Source: JBLNBU01 sp050260215
GTDB taxonomy: Bacteria; Pseudomonadota; Alphaproteobacteria; Rhodospirillales; Magnetospirillaceae
Length of the DNA: 6,085 nt
Direction: 5' to 3'
Assembly: GCA_050260215.1 (NCBI GenBank)
Contig: JBLNBU010000052.1
Location: 1-6,085, forward strand
This document shows, in pieces, positions 5,633 to 6,085 of the stretch. Below the pieces are notes generated by a model. That model made no database searches, was not told where the DNA came from, and was given only the letters and a program-made list of their open reading frames with translations. The translations under genes and the position numbers were made by a program. Each line of letters opens with the position of its first letter. The stretch's first letter is position 1.

Positions 5633-6085
5633 GGGCGTCTCCCCACCGCCGCGAGCGACAGGTATTCCCAGGCCACCGTGGCGCCCAACAACGCGGTGAT
5701 GTCGGCGTGGTCGTAGGGCGGGCATACCTCGACCACGTCCATGCCGGCGAAGGCGACTGGCCCTAGGCGGCGCAGGATCGCCTGCACCTGCCAGGTGAAC
5801 AGGCCGCCGATTTCGGGGGTGCCGGTTCCGGGGGCCTGGGACGGGTCGACGGCGTCGACATCGAAGCTGAGATAGGCTGGCCTTTGGCCCACTGTTTCGC
5901 GGATGCGGGTGGCAATCGCTTCGGGGCCGGCCAGGTGGACCTCCTCGGCGGTGACGATGGTCAGGCCCTTGCCCAGGGTCCAGTCCAATACCTCGGGGGG
6001 CATCGGCGAGCGGATGCCGACCTGTATGCTGGCTGCGCAGTCGATCAGTCCCTCGGCGTTGGCATCGAAGAACACCGAGCCATGG
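5629..6085 (-). CDS. speB: Agmatinase/arginase-family ureohydrolase, C-terminal 151 residues, partial
   Basis: C-terminal half of a binuclear-manganese ureohydrolase, most like agmatinase, which hydrolyses agmatine to putrescine and urea in the cytoplasm. The frame is open to the window edge and enters with HGSVFF, matching the family's conserved HG(T/S)xF block, so the GTG at 6075 is internal and not a start. The signature SFDVDAVDPSQAPGTGTPE (fragment residues 73-91) holds the metal-binding D-x-D (D75, D77). It is followed by GMDVVEVCPPYD (114-125) with the conserved Glu119, then the usual ITALLGATVAWEYL end. The N-terminal metal ligands (first His and the DxHxD motif) lie beyond the window. 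Other ureohydrolases (guanidinobutyrase, guanidinopropionase, formimidoylglutamase) cannot be excluded from this half. It ends in an ATGA overlap with the DUF155 gene and probably heads a ureohydrolase-DUF155-phoX transcript. Confidence 0.88.
   Translation of the reverse strand, partial: HGSVFFDANAEGLIDCAASIQVGIRSPMPPEVLDWTLGKGLTIVTAEEVHLAGPEAIATRIRETVGQRPAYLSFDVDAVDPSQAPGTGTPEIGGLFTWQVQAILRRLGPVAFAGMDVVEVCPPYDHADITALLGATVAWEYLSLAAVGRRP
5639..5644 (-). promoter_or_regulatory. Ribosome binding site of the DUF155 gene, inside the upstream gene
   Basis: GGGGAG on the minus strand, 6 nt before ATG 5632, embedded in the last codons of the ureohydrolase gene. It fixes the DUF155 start and supports coupled translation. 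Confidence 0.7.

Overview
High-GC bacterial DNA with dense, GC3-rich genes. The protein set (PhoU, a PhoX-like phosphatase, an RMD1/DUF155 protein, an agmatinase-type ureohydrolase, a GNAT-nitrilase fusion, an IS3-type element) suggests a proteobacterium. An alphaproteobacterium of the Rhodospirillales type is my best guess, but it rests on overall flavour rather than on a marker gene.

Layout. Positions 1-183 are the right end of an IS3-family insertion sequence: the last 49 codons of its transposase on the + strand, containing a perfect 38-bp palindrome, then a terminal sequence ending in ...GGTCA. The element stops 5 bp short of the phoU stop codon. phoU (189-893, -) follows a small cysteine-rich ORF (917-1117, -), which may share its transcript. 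No pst transporter gene lies beside it. A short AT-richer divergent intergenic stretch (about 1118-1285) separates this pair from a large + strand gene (1286-2923). That gene encodes a GNAT acetyltransferase fused to a class 12 nitrilase-superfamily amidohydrolase, of the B. subtilis YhcX type.

The right half is a minus-strand cluster read from the right edge. It holds the C-terminal part of an agmatinase-like ureohydrolase (5629-6085, cut by the window). An RMD1/DUF155 protein with a C-terminal membrane helix (4832-5632) follows, coupled by an ATGA overlap. Last comes a secreted PhoX/DUF839 protein (2893-4782). The phoX-like gene and the GNAT-nitrilase gene converge and overlap tail to tail by 31 bp.

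Functional themes. Two genes point to phosphate: PhoU as a regulator and PhoX as a possible extracytoplasmic phosphatase. Two enzymes act on amide or guanidine C-N bonds: the nitrilase-like amidohydrolase and the ureohydrolase. Physical linkage does not prove a shared pathway. I see no tRNA, rRNA, CRISPR array or clear defence system. The more unusual points are the IS junction at phoU, the palindrome inside the transposase gene, the orphan setting of phoU, the uncharacterised small Cys-rich ORF, and the non-Tat signal peptide on a PhoX-family protein.
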